64,000 nt of DNA from NCBI RefSeq assembly GCF_014851765.1, contig NZ_JACVAI010000002.1, positions 62,001 to 126,000 of the forward strand. The letters run 5' to 3'. Positions within the stretch are counted from its first letter, which is position 1. Each line of letters opens with the position of its first letter. Both the position numbers and the translations under genes were made by a program. The notes under the pieces are model-generated. The model was given only the letters and a program-made list of their open reading frames with translations, was not told where the DNA came from and searched no databases. This DNA comes from Pseudomonas sp. PDM04 (GTDB lineage Bacteria; Pseudomonadota; Gammaproteobacteria; Pseudomonadales; Pseudomonadaceae). This document shows positions 36,164 to 45,608 of this stretch, piece after piece.

Positions 36164-36772
36164 TCAGTTGGCGGCCGGTACGCCACTGTGGAAACGGAAT
36201 TCCACGTCCGGGGATTCGATCAGTTCCTTTTCGGCAGCGCGCACGCGCTCGATCACCTGAGCGATGTCCCTGGCGTCACCGTACTGGTAGGCGAGTTTCA
36301 GGTAACCCTGGAAATGCCGGGCTTCGCTTTTCAGCAGGCCGAAATAGAACTTGCCCAGTTCTTCGTCCAGGTGCGGCACCAGGGCTTCGAAACGCTCGCA
36401 ACTGCGGGCCTCGATGAACGCACCGACCACCAGCGTATCCACCAGCTTGACCGGCTCGTGGCTACGCACCACTTTGCGCAGGCCCGAAGCGTATCGCCCG
36501 GCGGACAACTGACGCAGTTCGACCTTGCGCTTCTTCATCAGGCGCATGACTTGCTCGTGATGCACCAACTCTTCCCTGGCCAGGCGCGACATCATATTGA
36601 TAAGGTCGACATGGGAATGGTATTTGGCGATCAGGCTCAATGCCGTGCTGGCAGCCTTGAATTCGCAGTTCTTGTGGTCGATCAGCAGCGTTTCCTGATC
36701 GGCAAGCGCGGCCCGGACCCAGCCGTCGGGGGTGCGGCAGCCAAGGAACTCGTGAATTTCGGGAAGGATCAT
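36164..36772 (-). CDS. miaE: tRNA-(ms2io6A)-hydroxylase MiaE
   Basis: MiaE is a di-iron monooxygenase that hydroxylates 2-methylthio-isopentenyladenosine at position 37 of tRNAs. The protein has 202 residues and a ferritin-like helical bundle. Iron-ligand motifs are visible as LAREELVHHEQV (E-x2-H) and LLKSEARHFQGY (E-x2-H), with EFKAAS and FIEARSCERF supplying the other carboxylates. ATG at 36772 is preferred over a GTG 9 bp upstream. Confidence 0.93.
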   Translation of the reverse strand: MILPEIHEFLGCRTPDGWVRAALADQETLLIDHKNCEFKAASTALSLIAKYHSHVDLINMMSRLAREELVHHEQVMRLMKKRKVELRQLSAGRYASGLRKVVRSHEPVKLVDTLVVGAFIEARSCERFEALVPHLDEELGKFYFGLLKSEARHFQGYLKLAYQYGDARDIAQVIERVRAAEKELIESPDVEFRFHSGVPAAN

Positions 36773-36930
36773 GGGGTTCACGCAGATAAAGGGTTCAATC
36801 GAAGGGCGCCGATTATACCGGCCCGTCGACAGACCACCAGCCGTGACCGTTGATATGCATCAAGTCCCGGATACGCGACCAGCAACTATAGTTGTTCAAC
36901 GCCGCTTTTTACTTCCTGGAGATCCCGATC

Positions 36931-37794
36931 ATGCAAGCCATTCGCAGCATTCTGGTGGTCATCGAGCCCGAACACTCGGAAAGCCTGGCGCTCAAACGGG
37001 CGAAATTGATTGCCGGCGTGACCCAGGCGCACCTGCATCTGCTGGTCTGTGATCGCAAGCATGACCACAGCGCCATGCTCAGCGTGCTCAAGGCCGCGCT
37101 GATCCAGGACGGCTACAGCGTCACCACCGAGCAAGCCTGGAACGAGACCCTGCAGGAAACCATCGTCGATGTGCAGCAGGCCGAAGGCTGCGGCCTGGTG
37201 ATCAAGCAGCACTTCCCGGACAGCCCGTTGAAAAAGGCGCTGCTGACCCCGGCGGACTGGAAGCTGCTGCGCTCCTGCCCCACCCCGGTGCTGCTGGTGA
37301 AAACCTCGAAACCCTGGACCGGCGGCGTCATCCTGGCGGCCGTCGACGTGGGCAATACCGACGGCGAACACCGGACCCTGCACGCCACCCTCATCGATCA
37401 CGGCTACGACATCGCCAGCCTGGCCAAGGCAAGCCTGCACGTGATCAGCGCTCACCCGTCGCCGATGCTGTCGGCGGCCGATCCGTCGTTGCAGCTCAGC
37501 GAAACCATCGAGGCGCGTTATCGCGAGCAGTGCAAAGCGTTCCAGGCCGAGTTCGACATCGACGATGCGCACCTGCACATCGAGGAAGGCCCGGCGGACG
37601 TATTGATTCCGTTCATGGCCCACAAGCTGCAAGCGGCGGTGACCGTGATTGGCACGGTGGCCCGGTCCGGGCTATCGGGGGCGTTGATCGGCAATACCGC
37701 TGAAGTGGTGCTGGATGCGCTGGAGAGCGATGTGCTGGTGCTGAAACCGGATGAGGTGATGGACCATCTTGAAGAGGTGGTTTCCCATCATTGA
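36931..37794 (+). CDS. Universal stress protein with two Usp domains (UspE-like)
   Basis: This 287-residue cytoplasmic protein has two tandem Usp domains (about 1-135 and 140-287). The second contains the nucleotide-binding-type ending VIGTVARSGLSGALIGNTAEVV, that is G-x2-G-x9-G-x2. A GGAG site precedes the ATG at 36931. UspE-type proteins respond to stress and stationary phase; the detailed role is unknown. REP elements follow the stop. Confidence 0.87.
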   Translation: MQAIRSILVVIEPEHSESLALKRAKLIAGVTQAHLHLLVCDRKHDHSAMLSVLKAALIQDGYSVTTEQAWNETLQETIVDVQQAEGCGLVIKQHFPDSPLKKALLTPADWKLLRSCPTPVLLVKTSKPWTGGVILAAVDVGNTDGEHRTLHATLIDHGYDIASLAKASLHVISAHPSPMLSAADPSLQLSETIEARYREQCKAFQAEFDIDDAHLHIEEGPADVLIPFMAHKLQAAVTVIGTVARSGLSGALIGNTAEVVLDALESDVLVLKPDEVMDHLEEVVSHH

Positions 37795-37816
37795 CTTCAG
37801 AGCCGGATCGACGGCT

Positions 37817-37882
37817 TTCGCGAGCAGGCTCGCCTCCACAGGGACAGGTGTTCCAATGTGGCAGCGAGCCTGCTCGCGATGC
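37817..37882. repeat. Pair of inverted REP elements
   Basis: REP cores CGCGAGCAGGCTCGCC (37817-37842) and GCAGCGAGCCTGCTCGCGA (37857-37882) face each other between the convergent Usp and DUF1289 genes. The second ends 2 bp before the DUF1289 stop. Confidence 0.85.
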
Positions 37883-37884
37883 TC

Positions 37885-38355
37885 TCAGCCGCCGAAGGCA
37901 TCCTTGAGGAACCCGGGCGCAATGTAGCGCTGGTAATGCGCCTCGGAGAGCAGGAAGAACTCCCGATCGATCGCATCACGCAGCTCCGGCAGGTTCCAGT
38001 CGCGGAACTCCGGCAGCAAGACCATCCCATAGGCGTCCAGATTGTTGATCACTCTCGCGCCCCGGGCGATCAACTGGTAAGCCCAGCAATATTCCGACTG
38101 ATGCGGCACGAAGCGGATCTTGCGCTGCTCCAGCTGCTGGCGCAGGCGATCGCGATCAAAAACCTCGAGCTTGGCGGCCATCACCTGAGACAACAATTGC
38201 TCCAGGCGCAGCCAGACCGCGCGTTTTTCCTCCTCGTTGTAACCGTTCCAGTTGATCACCTCGTGGTGGAAACGCTTGCAGCCACGGCAGACCAGGTCAC
38301 CGTAAACAGTGGAGCAAAGGCCGACGCAGGGGGTCTTGATGGTCTGATTGGGCAT
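37885..38355 (-). CDS. DUF1289-domain protein
   Basis: This 156-residue protein has the DUF1289 Cys motif at its N-terminus: TPCVGLCSTVYGDLVCRGCKR has four Cys in a C-x3-C-x8-C-x2-C pattern, probably binding a metal. Trp and Glu-rich residues (INWNGYNEEEKRAVW) follow. The rest is helical without a known domain. Function is unknown. It is divergent from acnB, with a long structured leader in between. Confidence 0.85.
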   Translation of the reverse strand: MPNQTIKTPCVGLCSTVYGDLVCRGCKRFHHEVINWNGYNEEEKRAVWLRLEQLLSQVMAAKLEVFDRDRLRQQLEQRKIRFVPHQSEYCWAYQLIARGARVINNLDAYGMVLLPEFRDWNLPELRDAIDREFFLLSEAHYQRYIAPGFLKDAFGG

Positions 38356-38502
38356 AGGTCAACAAAGCAAGGGGCGGCAGGACAGGCGGGCATGTTAGCC
38401 CTTTGTCTAACATTCATCACCCCTCAAAGTTCAGGGGCTAACTTACCTTTAATTGTTTTTTGCCGTAGAATCGGCCTGCCTTTTTAGGCGCCAATGTCCG
38501 TA

Positions 38503-38642
38503 AGAAGCTGTTTTCAAAGCGTCACGAGCACAGTCGTTCCTTCAGAGCGGTGTTGGCGAAGGGTTTTTCCAGCGGGGAAACGCCCAACGCCAACCCTCAT
38601 CAGCTCCCGTTCTGCAGGCGTAAAACTTTGAAAGCAGCTTCT
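38503..38642 (+). ncRNA. Structured RNA element in the acnB leader
   Basis: The arms 38503-38519 (AGAAGCTGTTTTCAAAG) and 38626-38642 (CTTTGAAAGCAGCTTCT) pair at 16 of 17 positions. A nested stem GTTGGCG (38552-38558) / CGCCAAC (38588-38594) and an inner TTTCC/GGAAA stem lie inside. This 140-nt folded region ends 120 bp before the acnB start. It could be a leader regulator or a separate small RNA; it has no match to a riboswitch I know. Confidence 0.5.
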
Positions 38643-38762
38643 GTAAGGAATGTCCGGTAATTCTGGCTAAGTGGCTCACAACGCCATGCAGCGCATGAGT
38701 ACGGCCATTTCGGGATGAGCGTCCCGGACACCCATTTGGGACCACTGATGAGGGTAATAACT

Positions 38763-41372
38763 GTGCTTGAAGCCTACCGCAAACATATCGAAGAGCGCGC
38801 AGCACTGGGTATCGTTCCCCAGCCGCTTAACGCCGAACAAACTGCAGGCCTGGTCGAGCTGCTGAAGAATCCCCCGGCTGGCGAAGAAGCTTTCCTCGTT
38901 GACCTGATCACCAATCGCGTACCCCCAGGAGTGGACGAAGCCGCCTACGTCAAGGCCGGCTTTCTCTCCGCACTGGCCAAGGGCGAAGTCACCTCCCCTC
39001 TGCTGGACAAGAAGCGCGCTGTAGAACTGCTCGGCACCATGCAGGGCGGCTACAACATCGTGACCCTGGTTGAACTGCTGGACAACGCCGAACTGGCGCC
39101 AGTGGCCGCCGAAGAACTCAAGCACACCCTGCTGATGTTCGATGCCTTCCACGACGTGGCTGAAAAAGCCAAGAACGGCAACGTTCACGCCAAGGCCGTG
39201 CTGCAATCCTGGGCTGAAGGCGAGTGGTTCAAGAAGCGCCCTGTACTGGCCGACAAGATCAGCCTGCGCGTATTCAAGGTCACCGGCGAAACCAACACCG
39301 ACGACCTGTCCCCTGCTCCGGACGCCTGGTCCCGCCCGGACATCCCGCTGCACGCCCTGGCCATGCTGAAAATGGCTCGCGACGGCATCGTGCCTGACGA
39401 GCAAGGCAAGACCGGCCCGATGAAGCAGATCGAAGAAATGCGCGGCCAAGGTTTCCCGATCGCCTACGTCGGTGACGTGGTCGGTACCGGTTCCTCGCGT
39501 AAATCCGCGACCAACTCGGTGCTGTGGTTCTTCGGCGACGACATCCCTTACGTACCGAACAAGCGTGCCGGCGGCTTCTGCTTCGGCAGCAAGATCGCTC
39601 CGATCTTCTACAACACCATGGAAGATGCGGGCGCACTGCCGATCGAGTTCGACGTATCCAACATGAACATGGGCGACGTGATCGACCTGTACCCGCATGC
39701 TGGCAAAGTCTGCAAGCACGGTACCGACGAAGTCATCACCACCTTCGAAATGAAGACCCCTGTGCTGTTGGACGAAGTCCGTGCCGGCGGTCGTATCCCG
39801 CTGATCATCGGCCGTGGCCTGACCGAGAAGGCTCGCGCCGAGCTGGGTCTGCCGGCATTCGACCTGTTCAAGAAGCCTGAAGCCCCGGCCGAAAGCACCA
39901 AGGGTTTCACCCTGGCGCAGAAAATGGTCGGCAAGGCTTGCGGCCTGGCAGAAGGCAAAGGCGTTCGTCCTGGCACCTACTGCGAACCGAAGATGACCAC
40001 CGTGGGCTCCCAGGACACCACCGGTCCAATGACCCGTGATGAACTGAAAGACCTGGCGTGCCTGGGCTTCTCCGCTGATCTGGTGATGCAGTCGTTCTGC
40101 CACACCGCGGCCTATCCAAAGCCGATCGACGTGACCACCCACCACACCCTGCCCGACTTCATCATGACCCGCGGCGGCGTTTCCCTGCGTCCGGGCGACG
40201 GCATCATCCACTCGTGGCTGAACCGCATGCTGCTGCCGGACACCGTCGGTACCGGTGGCGACTCGCACACCCGTTTCCCGATGGGCATCTCGTTCCCGGC
40301 CGGTTCGGGCCTGGTCGCGTTCGCAGCCGCCACCGGCGTCATGCCGCTGGATATGCCGGAATCGATCCTGGTGCGTTTCAAGGGCAAGATGAAACCTGGC
40401 ATCACCCTGCGTGACCTGGTTCATGCCATTCCTTACTTCGCCATCCAGAATGGCCTGCTGACCGTCGAGAAGAAAGGCAAGAAAAACGCCTTCTCCGGCC
40501 GCATCCTGGAAATCGAAGGCCTGGAAGGCCTGACGCTGGAACAGGCTTTCGAGCTGTCCGACGCGTCGGCTGAACGTTCGGCTGCCGGTTGCACCATCAA
40601 GCTGTCGAAAGAATCGATCACCGAGTACCTGCAATCCAACATCACCCTGCTGCGCTGGATGATCGGCGAAGGCTACGGCGATGCACGTACCCTGGAACGT
40701 CGTGCCCAGGCGATGGAAGCCTGGATCGCCAACCCGCAGCTGATGGAAGCCGATGCCGACGCCGAATACGCCGAAGTCATCGAAATCGACCTGGCCGACA
40801 TCAGCGAGCCAGTGCTCTGCGCGCCGAACGATCCGGACGACGCCCGTCTGCTGTCCAGCGTTGCTGGCGAGAAGATCGACGAAGTGTTCATCGGCTCGTG
40901 CATGACCAACATCGGTCACTTCCGCGCTGCCGGCAAGTTGCTGGATCAGGTCAAGGGTCAGCTGCCAACCCGTCTGTGGCTGTCGCCGCCGACCAAGATG
41001 GACGCTCACCAACTGACCGAAGAAGGCTACTACGGCATCTACGGCAAGGCTGGCGCACGCATGGAAATGCCGGGCTGCTCGCTGTGCATGGGTAACCAGG
41101 CACGCGTAGAGCCGAACTCGACCGTCGTGTCGACTTCGACCCGTAACTTCCCGAACCGTCTGGGTGACGGCGCGAACGTCTACCTGGCTTCGGCCGAGCT
41201 GGCGTCCGTGGCTTCCATCCTGGGTCGCCTGCCGACCGTCGAGGAGTACATGGAATACGCTGGCAAGATCGACAGCATGGCGGCCGATGTCTACCGCTAC
41301 CTGTCCTTCGACCAGATTGCCGAGTTCCGTGAAGCAGCAGCGAACGCCAAGATCCCGGTCGTTCAAGCCTAA
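38763..41372 (+). CDS. acnB: Aconitate hydratase B / 2-methylisocitrate dehydratase AcnB
   Basis: AcnB converts citrate to isocitrate in the TCA cycle and also acts on 2-methyl-aconitate. This protein has 869 residues. The HEAT-like N-terminal domain (about 1-160), the swivel domain and the catalytic domains appear in the AcnB order. The [4Fe-4S] ligands are Cys713 ([10 protein letters not shown]) and Cys772/Cys775 ([10 protein letters not shown]), each three residues later than in E. coli. The start is a GTG with GAGGG before it, giving [13 protein letters not shown], the standard AcnB start. Codon bias is very strong, as expected for high expression. A strong terminator follows. Confidence 0.97.
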   Translation: MLEAYRKHIEERAALGIVPQPLNAEQTAGLVELLKNPPAGEEAFLVDLITNRVPPGVDEAAYVKAGFLSALAKGEVTSPLLDKKRAVELLGTMQGGYNIVTLVELLDNAELAPVAAEELKHTLLMFDAFHDVAEKAKNGNVHAKAVLQSWAEGEWFKKRPVLADKISLRVFKVTGETNTDDLSPAPDAWSRPDIPLHALAMLKMARDGIVPDEQGKTGPMKQIEEMRGQGFPIAYVGDVVGTGSSRKSATNSVLWFFGDDIPYVPNKRAGGFCFGSKIAPIFYNTMEDAGALPIEFDVSNMNMGDVIDLYPHAGKVCKHGTDEVITTFEMKTPVLLDEVRAGGRIPLIIGRGLTEKARAELGLPAFDLFKKPEAPAESTKGFTLAQKMVGKACGLAEGKGVRPGTYCEPKMTTVGSQDTTGPMTRDELKDLACLGFSADLVMQSFCHTAAYPKPIDVTTHHTLPDFIMTRGGVSLRPGDGIIHSWLNRMLLPDTVGTGGDSHTRFPMGISFPAGSGLVAFAAATGVMPLDMPESILVRFKGKMKPGITLRDLVHAIPYFAIQNGLLTVEKKGKKNAFSGRILEIEGLEGLTLEQAFELSDASAERSAAGCTIKLSKESITEYLQSNITLLRWMIGEGYGDARTLERRAQAMEAWIANPQLMEADADAEYAEVIEIDLADISEPVLCAPNDPDDARLLSSVAGEKIDEVFIGSCMTNIGHFRAAGKLLDQVKGQLPTRLWLSPPTKMDAHQLTEEGYYGIYGKAGARMEMPGCSLCMGNQARVEPNSTVVSTSTRNFPNRLGDGANVYLASAELASVASILGRLPTVEEYMEYAGKIDSMAADVYRYLSFDQIAEFREAAANAKIPVVQA

Positions 41373-41388
41373 CGCTACCCTGCAATGA

Positions 41389-41428
41389 AAAACGCCGCCC
41401 ATCGTGAGATGAGCGGCGTTTTTTTATG
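41389..41428 (+). terminator. Rho-independent terminator after acnB
   Basis: The stem AACGCCGC / GCGGCGTT is followed by seven T and begins 17 bp after the acnB stop. Confidence 0.9.
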
Positions 41429-41447
41429 CCTTCAACAACAGAGCCCT

Positions 41448-41843
41448 GTGGGAGCTGGCTTGCCAGCGATGGCGGTCTTGTAGGCGACCCTGTTTTTTTT
41501 GGGTGTACATATCCGTTGTTGTGGTAACGGCTGCTTAGGGTTCCGCTCTTACAGCGGGTTACTTGGAAAAGCCTGCGCGGCCCGACGCCAAGTAACCAAG
41601 CGCTTTTATCCCCTGACGTACGGCCCTTCGCTGACGCTCAGGGTTCCCTCGCTCCGGTCCTGCTCCGTGGGCCCGCCGCCATCGGCCATCCATGGCCGGC
41701 GGCGGCTAAACCGGCATCCATGCCGGTTTGCCCACTGCGCAGAACCTCCACTCGGCCTTCCGAGGGGGCAGATCAAGGTCAAAAGCCGGATCAAAATCAA
41801 GATCAAAAGCCGACGCGATCCTTGTGGGAGCGAGCCTGAGTTA
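41448..41843. repeat. Intergenic repeat-like region: REP variant plus long non-coding element
   Basis: A REP variant (GTGGGAGCTGGCTTGCCAGCGA) begins at 41448. From about 41490 to 41820 there is sequence with several internal dyads (CCATCGGCCATCCATGGCCGG, and CCGGCATCCATGCCGG at 41712-41727) and no plausible gene. A long open frame exists on the plus strand but its composition is not coding-like. I remember similar stretches between genes of related pseudomonads, so a dispersed repeat is likely. A second partial REP (GTGGGAGCGAGCCTGA) is at 41823. Confidence 0.5.
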
Positions 41844-43124
41844 TCAAGCACTCAGCGAATAGACCAGCGCCGTGATCGCCACCAACCCTACCGCCACCAC
41901 AAACACGTTCGACGCCTGGCCGCGATAACGCGCCATCGCCGGGACCTTGCGGATTGCGTACATCGGCATCAGGAACAGAATCGCCGCGATAACCGGCCCG
42001 CCGAGGGTTTCAATCATTCGCAGGATGCTCGGATTCCACGTCGCGACCAGCCAGCACACCACCAGCATGAAGGCGGCCGTCATGCGATCGAGCGTCTTTG
42101 GCGTCGGGCGCCTGCCGCTTTTGACGATCAAGCCTTTCAGACCTTCACTGGCCCCGATGTAGTGGCCCAGGAACGACTTGGAAATCGCCACGAACGCAAT
42201 CAACGGCGCCGCGAACTCGATGGTCGGATTGTTGAAGTGGTTGGCCAGGTACGACAGGATCGACAGGTTCTGCGCCTTGGCTTCGGCCAGTTGGGCCGGT
42301 GACAGGGTCAGCACGCAACTGAAGACGAAGAACAGCACCATCACCACCATCAACAAGTGAGCGCGGGACAGGATCTGCGAGCTGCGCGCTTCGGCGTGCT
42401 CGCCGTAGCGACGCTTCTGGTCCACGGCGAAGGCCGAAATGATCGGCGAGTGGTTGAACGAGAACACCATCACCGGAATCGCCAGCCACAGCGTGTGCAG
42501 CAGCGCCGACGGCTCAGGCAGCGTCGAGGCGGTGCTGAGGATACCGCCGTTCCAGTGTGGAATCAGGAACACCGCCAGAAACAGCAACGCCACGATGAAC
42601 GGATAAACCATCAGGCTCATGGCCTTGACGATCACCTGCTCGCCGCAACGCACCACCACCAGCAGGCCGAGGATCAGCACCAGCGACAGGATGGCGCGCG
42701 GTGGCGGCGCAATGTGCAGCTGATGTTCGAGGAAACTGCCGACCGTGTTGGTCAGGGCCACGCTGTAGATCAGCAGGATCGGAAAGATCGCGAAGAAGTA
42801 GAGCAAGGTGATCAGCGCCCCGGCCTTGATGCCGAAGTGCTCTTCCACCACTTGCGTGATGTCCGCGCCTTCCCGACCGGACAACACGAAGCGGGTCAGG
42901 CCACGGTGCGCATAAAACGTCATGGGGAACGCCAGCAGCGCGAGGATCAGCAACGGCCAGAAGCCGCCCAGGCCCGCGTTGATCGGCAAGAACAGGGTGC
43001 CGGCGCCAATGGCCGTGCCAAACAGGCCCAGCATCCAGGTGGTGTCATGACGATTCCAGCTTTCGAGGCTGACAGGGTTCGCCGCTACATAGCGTTCGCT
43101 GACGCTATTGGCCTGATCATTCAT
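41844..43124 (-). CDS. Hydroxy/aromatic amino-acid permease, serine/threonine transporter type (SdaC/TdcC-like)
   Basis: This 426-residue inner-membrane protein has eleven hydrophobic segments. It has the HAAAP-family opening WMLGLFGTAIGAGTLFLPIN and the later SFNHSPIISAF and LSILSYLANHF motifs found in the serine/threonine proton symporters SdaC, TdcC and YhaO. The upstream ATG-like extension is replaced by ATG at 43124, which has GGAG before it. The exact amino acid is not decided by sequence. Confidence 0.88.
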   Translation of the reverse strand: MNDQANSVSERYVAANPVSLESWNRHDTTWMLGLFGTAIGAGTLFLPINAGLGGFWPLLILALLAFPMTFYAHRGLTRFVLSGREGADITQVVEEHFGIKAGALITLLYFFAIFPILLIYSVALTNTVGSFLEHQLHIAPPPRAILSLVLILGLLVVVRCGEQVIVKAMSLMVYPFIVALLFLAVFLIPHWNGGILSTASTLPEPSALLHTLWLAIPVMVFSFNHSPIISAFAVDQKRRYGEHAEARSSQILSRAHLLMVVMVLFFVFSCVLTLSPAQLAEAKAQNLSILSYLANHFNNPTIEFAAPLIAFVAISKSFLGHYIGASEGLKGLIVKSGRRPTPKTLDRMTAAFMLVVCWLVATWNPSILRMIETLGGPVIAAILFLMPMYAIRKVPAMARYRGQASNVFVVAVGLVAITALVYSLSA

Positions 43125-43390
43125 CCGGTGGGATCTCCGCATTCCGGTCGGTTGCTACCCGACCAGGACGAGTCGGAAAACCCGACAGGCAGCGCCCTGG
43201 CCGAAACAGGGGCGCGATTGTCCGGGATTAATCAACAGAAGCAAAGACTTAGGGGAGCAATGGTGTGGCGGATCAGACCAGATGTAGCGTTTTCTTCAAT
43301 GTTTGCGGCATCGAATCACTCAATCCTGATTTTATAAAGTTTTCACATCATGTATTTTCACTGAAACCTGTATCCTTCCGGAGCTGCCTC

Positions 43391-43774
43391 ATGCCACTGG
43401 TTCGCATCGATATCAAGAAACACCAGGACCCTTCCTTCGCCCAGCGCATCGGCAAGCTGGTCTACGCCGCCATGCACAGCGCCATTGGCGTACCGGAGAA
43501 CGATAATTTCCAGATCCTCGCCGAACACGACGAGCAGCATTTCATCTTTGACCCGCAGTACCTGGGGATCAACCGCACCGACCAGTTGGTGGTGATCCAG
43601 ATCACCCTCAGCGAAGGCCGTACCGTGGAACAGAAGAAGTTGCTCTACAAGACCATTGCCGACAGCCTTCACGGGCAGTTGGCGGTGCGCCTGGAGGACA
43701 TTTTCATTAATCTGGTCGAAGTGAAAAAAGAGAACTGGTCATTCGGCAACGGCATTGCCCAGTACGCCCTCTGA
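43391..43774 (+). CDS. Tautomerase-family protein
   Basis: This 127-residue protein has a 4-oxalocrotonate tautomerase-type fold. Removal of Met would expose Pro1 (PLVRIDIKKHQDPSFAQRI), the catalytic amine of the family. It is about twice the length of a 4-OT subunit, like the MSAD/cis-CaaD-type proteins. No ring-cleavage genes are adjacent, so the substrate is unknown. It probably forms an operon with the TetR gene 29 bp downstream. Confidence 0.85.
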   Translation: MPLVRIDIKKHQDPSFAQRIGKLVYAAMHSAIGVPENDNFQILAEHDEQHFIFDPQYLGINRTDQLVVIQITLSEGRTVEQKKLLYKTIADSLHGQLAVRLEDIFINLVEVKKENWSFGNGIAQYAL

Positions 43775-43803
43775 CCTCAACCCCTGATATCTGTGAGCCA
43801 TCC

Positions 43804-44388
43804 ATGCCCCGTGTTTCCCGCAAGCAAGCCGAACTCAACCGAGAAATCGTCGTCGAGGCCGCCACGCGGCTGTTCCGCGAACGGGGCCTGCATGGCATCA
43901 GTGTCGTTGATGTCATGGGGGCCGCAGGGCTGACCCATGGTGGCTTTTATGGCCATTTCGAGTCGAAAGAGGCCCTGGCCCGGGAAGCCTTTGGCCGCGC
44001 CTTCAAGGAGTCGGGCGAGCGCTGGAACGAACGGATGGCCGGCCACACGGATAAGACAGCCGCCCGCCAGGCCGTGATCGAGCCCTACCTTTCGGCTGCC
44101 AGTCGCGACAATCCGGGAGAGAGCTGTCCTGTCGCCGCTTTTGTCGGCGACATGTGTCACGAAGCGACCGACAGCGGCTTGCGCCAGACCTTCGTCAAAG
44201 GCATCGATTCGTTGCTCGAGACCTTTGTGCCCCTGATGGACAGCGGCGACCCCGAGCGTGATCGACAGCAGGCACTGGTGCAATATGCACTGATGGTCGG
44301 TGCGCTGACACTGGCCCGAGCCACCCGTGGCGACGACCTGTCCGATGAAATCCTGGCGGCGGCGAACAGCTTTTTGAAGGCGCCCTAA
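43804..44388 (+). CDS. TetR-family transcriptional regulator
   Basis: This 194-residue protein has an N-terminal TetR helix-turn-helix (AATRLFRERGLHGISVVDVM, then GLTHGGFYGHFESKEALA) and a helical ligand-binding part. It lies 29 bp after the tautomerase gene, so it may regulate that operon and itself. The ligand is unknown. Confidence 0.9.
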   Translation: MPRVSRKQAELNREIVVEAATRLFRERGLHGISVVDVMGAAGLTHGGFYGHFESKEALAREAFGRAFKESGERWNERMAGHTDKTAARQAVIEPYLSAASRDNPGESCPVAAFVGDMCHEATDSGLRQTFVKGIDSLLETFVPLMDSGDPERDRQQALVQYALMVGALTLARATRGDDLSDEILAAANSFLKAP

Positions 44389-44498
44389 CCACTCTCTCCC
44401 GTTCCGCTATGATCATCTGGCAGCGTGCGACATTTTCGCGTTGCCGATGCGCTGCCAGTCTGCAATCTCAAGGGATATTCGAGCCACAGGAGCCCAGC

Positions 44499-45464
44499 AT
44501 GCCCGCAACCGTCCTGGTTTTGGTTGAAACCATCAATGACTACCTGCCGATTCTCGAGCATCAGGGCTTCCACCTGATTCTGGCCCCGACCCCGGCCGAA
44601 CGCGCCGAAGCCATCGCCACCCACGGCGCGCGCATCGATGCGGTACTCACCCGTGGCCCACTGGGGCTGTATGCCGAAGAAATCGCCGCACTGGCGGCGC
44701 TGAAGATCATTTGCGTGATCGGAGCCGGTTACGAACACGTCGACCTGCAAGCCGCCGCTGATCGCGGCATCACGGTCACCAATGGCGCCGGGGTCAATGC
44801 CTCTTCGGTCGCCGACCACGCCATGGCGATGCTGCTGTCGCTGGTGCGGGACATTCCCCGTGCCGACGCCGCCGTACGCCGGGGCGAATGGCCGAAGATC
44901 ATGCGCCCTTCCCTGGCCGGCAAGCGCATGGGCATCCTCGGCCTTGGCGCCGTCGGCATGGCCATCGCCAAACGCGCGGCCAATGGTTTCGACATGAGCA
45001 TCAGCTACCACAACCGCCAGCACCGCAGCGACGTGCCCTACACCTTCTGCTCGACGCCGACCGAACTGGCACGGGCCTCGGATTTCCTGGTGGTGGCCAC
45101 GCCCGGCGGCCTCGGCACCCGCAGCCTGATCAACAAATCGGTGCTGGATGCCCTGGGCCCCAACGGGTTTCTGGTCAATATCGCCCGGGCCAGCGTGGTG
45201 GCCACCGTCGACCTGATCAGCGCCCTGGAGCAACGGCGCATCGCCGGCGCAGCGCTGGATGTGTTCGACCATGAACCGCAGGTGTCCGACGCCCTCAAAG
45301 CGCTGAGCAACGTGGTGCTGACGCCGCATGTCGCCGGCCTGTCGCCCGAAGCGACCCAAGGCACCGTCGAATTGGTCGGGCGCAACCTGACGGCGTACTT
45401 TTCCGGCCATCCGGTACTGACTCCGATCCAACTGCCGGCGACCGAGCACAAGGCCTTCCTGTAG
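44499..45464 (+). CDS. D-isomer-specific 2-hydroxyacid dehydrogenase (glyoxylate/hydroxypyruvate reductase-like)
   Basis: This 321-residue NAD(P)H-dependent enzyme has a Rossmann loop (MGILGLGAVGMAIAKRA), the catalytic Arg in VNIARASVV, Glu in FDHEPQV and His in TPHVAGLSPEA. It is of the GhrB/HPR type that reduces glyoxylate or hydroxypyruvate. Start ATG at 44499 is preceded by ACAGGAG. A longer frame runs back toward the TetR stop but is unlikely to be used. Confidence 0.88.
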   Translation: MPATVLVLVETINDYLPILEHQGFHLILAPTPAERAEAIATHGARIDAVLTRGPLGLYAEEIAALAALKIICVIGAGYEHVDLQAAADRGITVTNGAGVNASSVADHAMAMLLSLVRDIPRADAAVRRGEWPKIMRPSLAGKRMGILGLGAVGMAIAKRAANGFDMSISYHNRQHRSDVPYTFCSTPTELARASDFLVVATPGGLGTRSLINKSVLDALGPNGFLVNIARASVVATVDLISALEQRRIAGAALDVFDHEPQVSDALKALSNVVLTPHVAGLSPEATQGTVELVGRNLTAYFSGHPVLTPIQLPATEHKAFL

Positions 45465-45608
45465 GACAATTCAAACAGGTGTATCAAAAGCAATGATTGC
45501 CCGGCAACACGCCTGCCTATAAGGGCCGATCGCGGTTGTGGGGATGGGGTGTGCGCATTAGATTAGCCACAGTCTCAGGCCTCCAGAATAAGCAGAACAG
45601 GGATACGC

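Noticed and set aside
38676..41402. Very long open frame on the minus strand opposite acnB (about 900 codons)
   Set aside because: It mirrors the strongly biased codons of acnB, has no domain pattern and no ribosome site. It is an artefact of high-GC third positions.
41499..42302. Plus-strand open frame over the repeat-like region and the end of the permease gene
   Set aside because: Composition is not coding-like, it overlaps the permease gene antisense, and there is no ribosome site.
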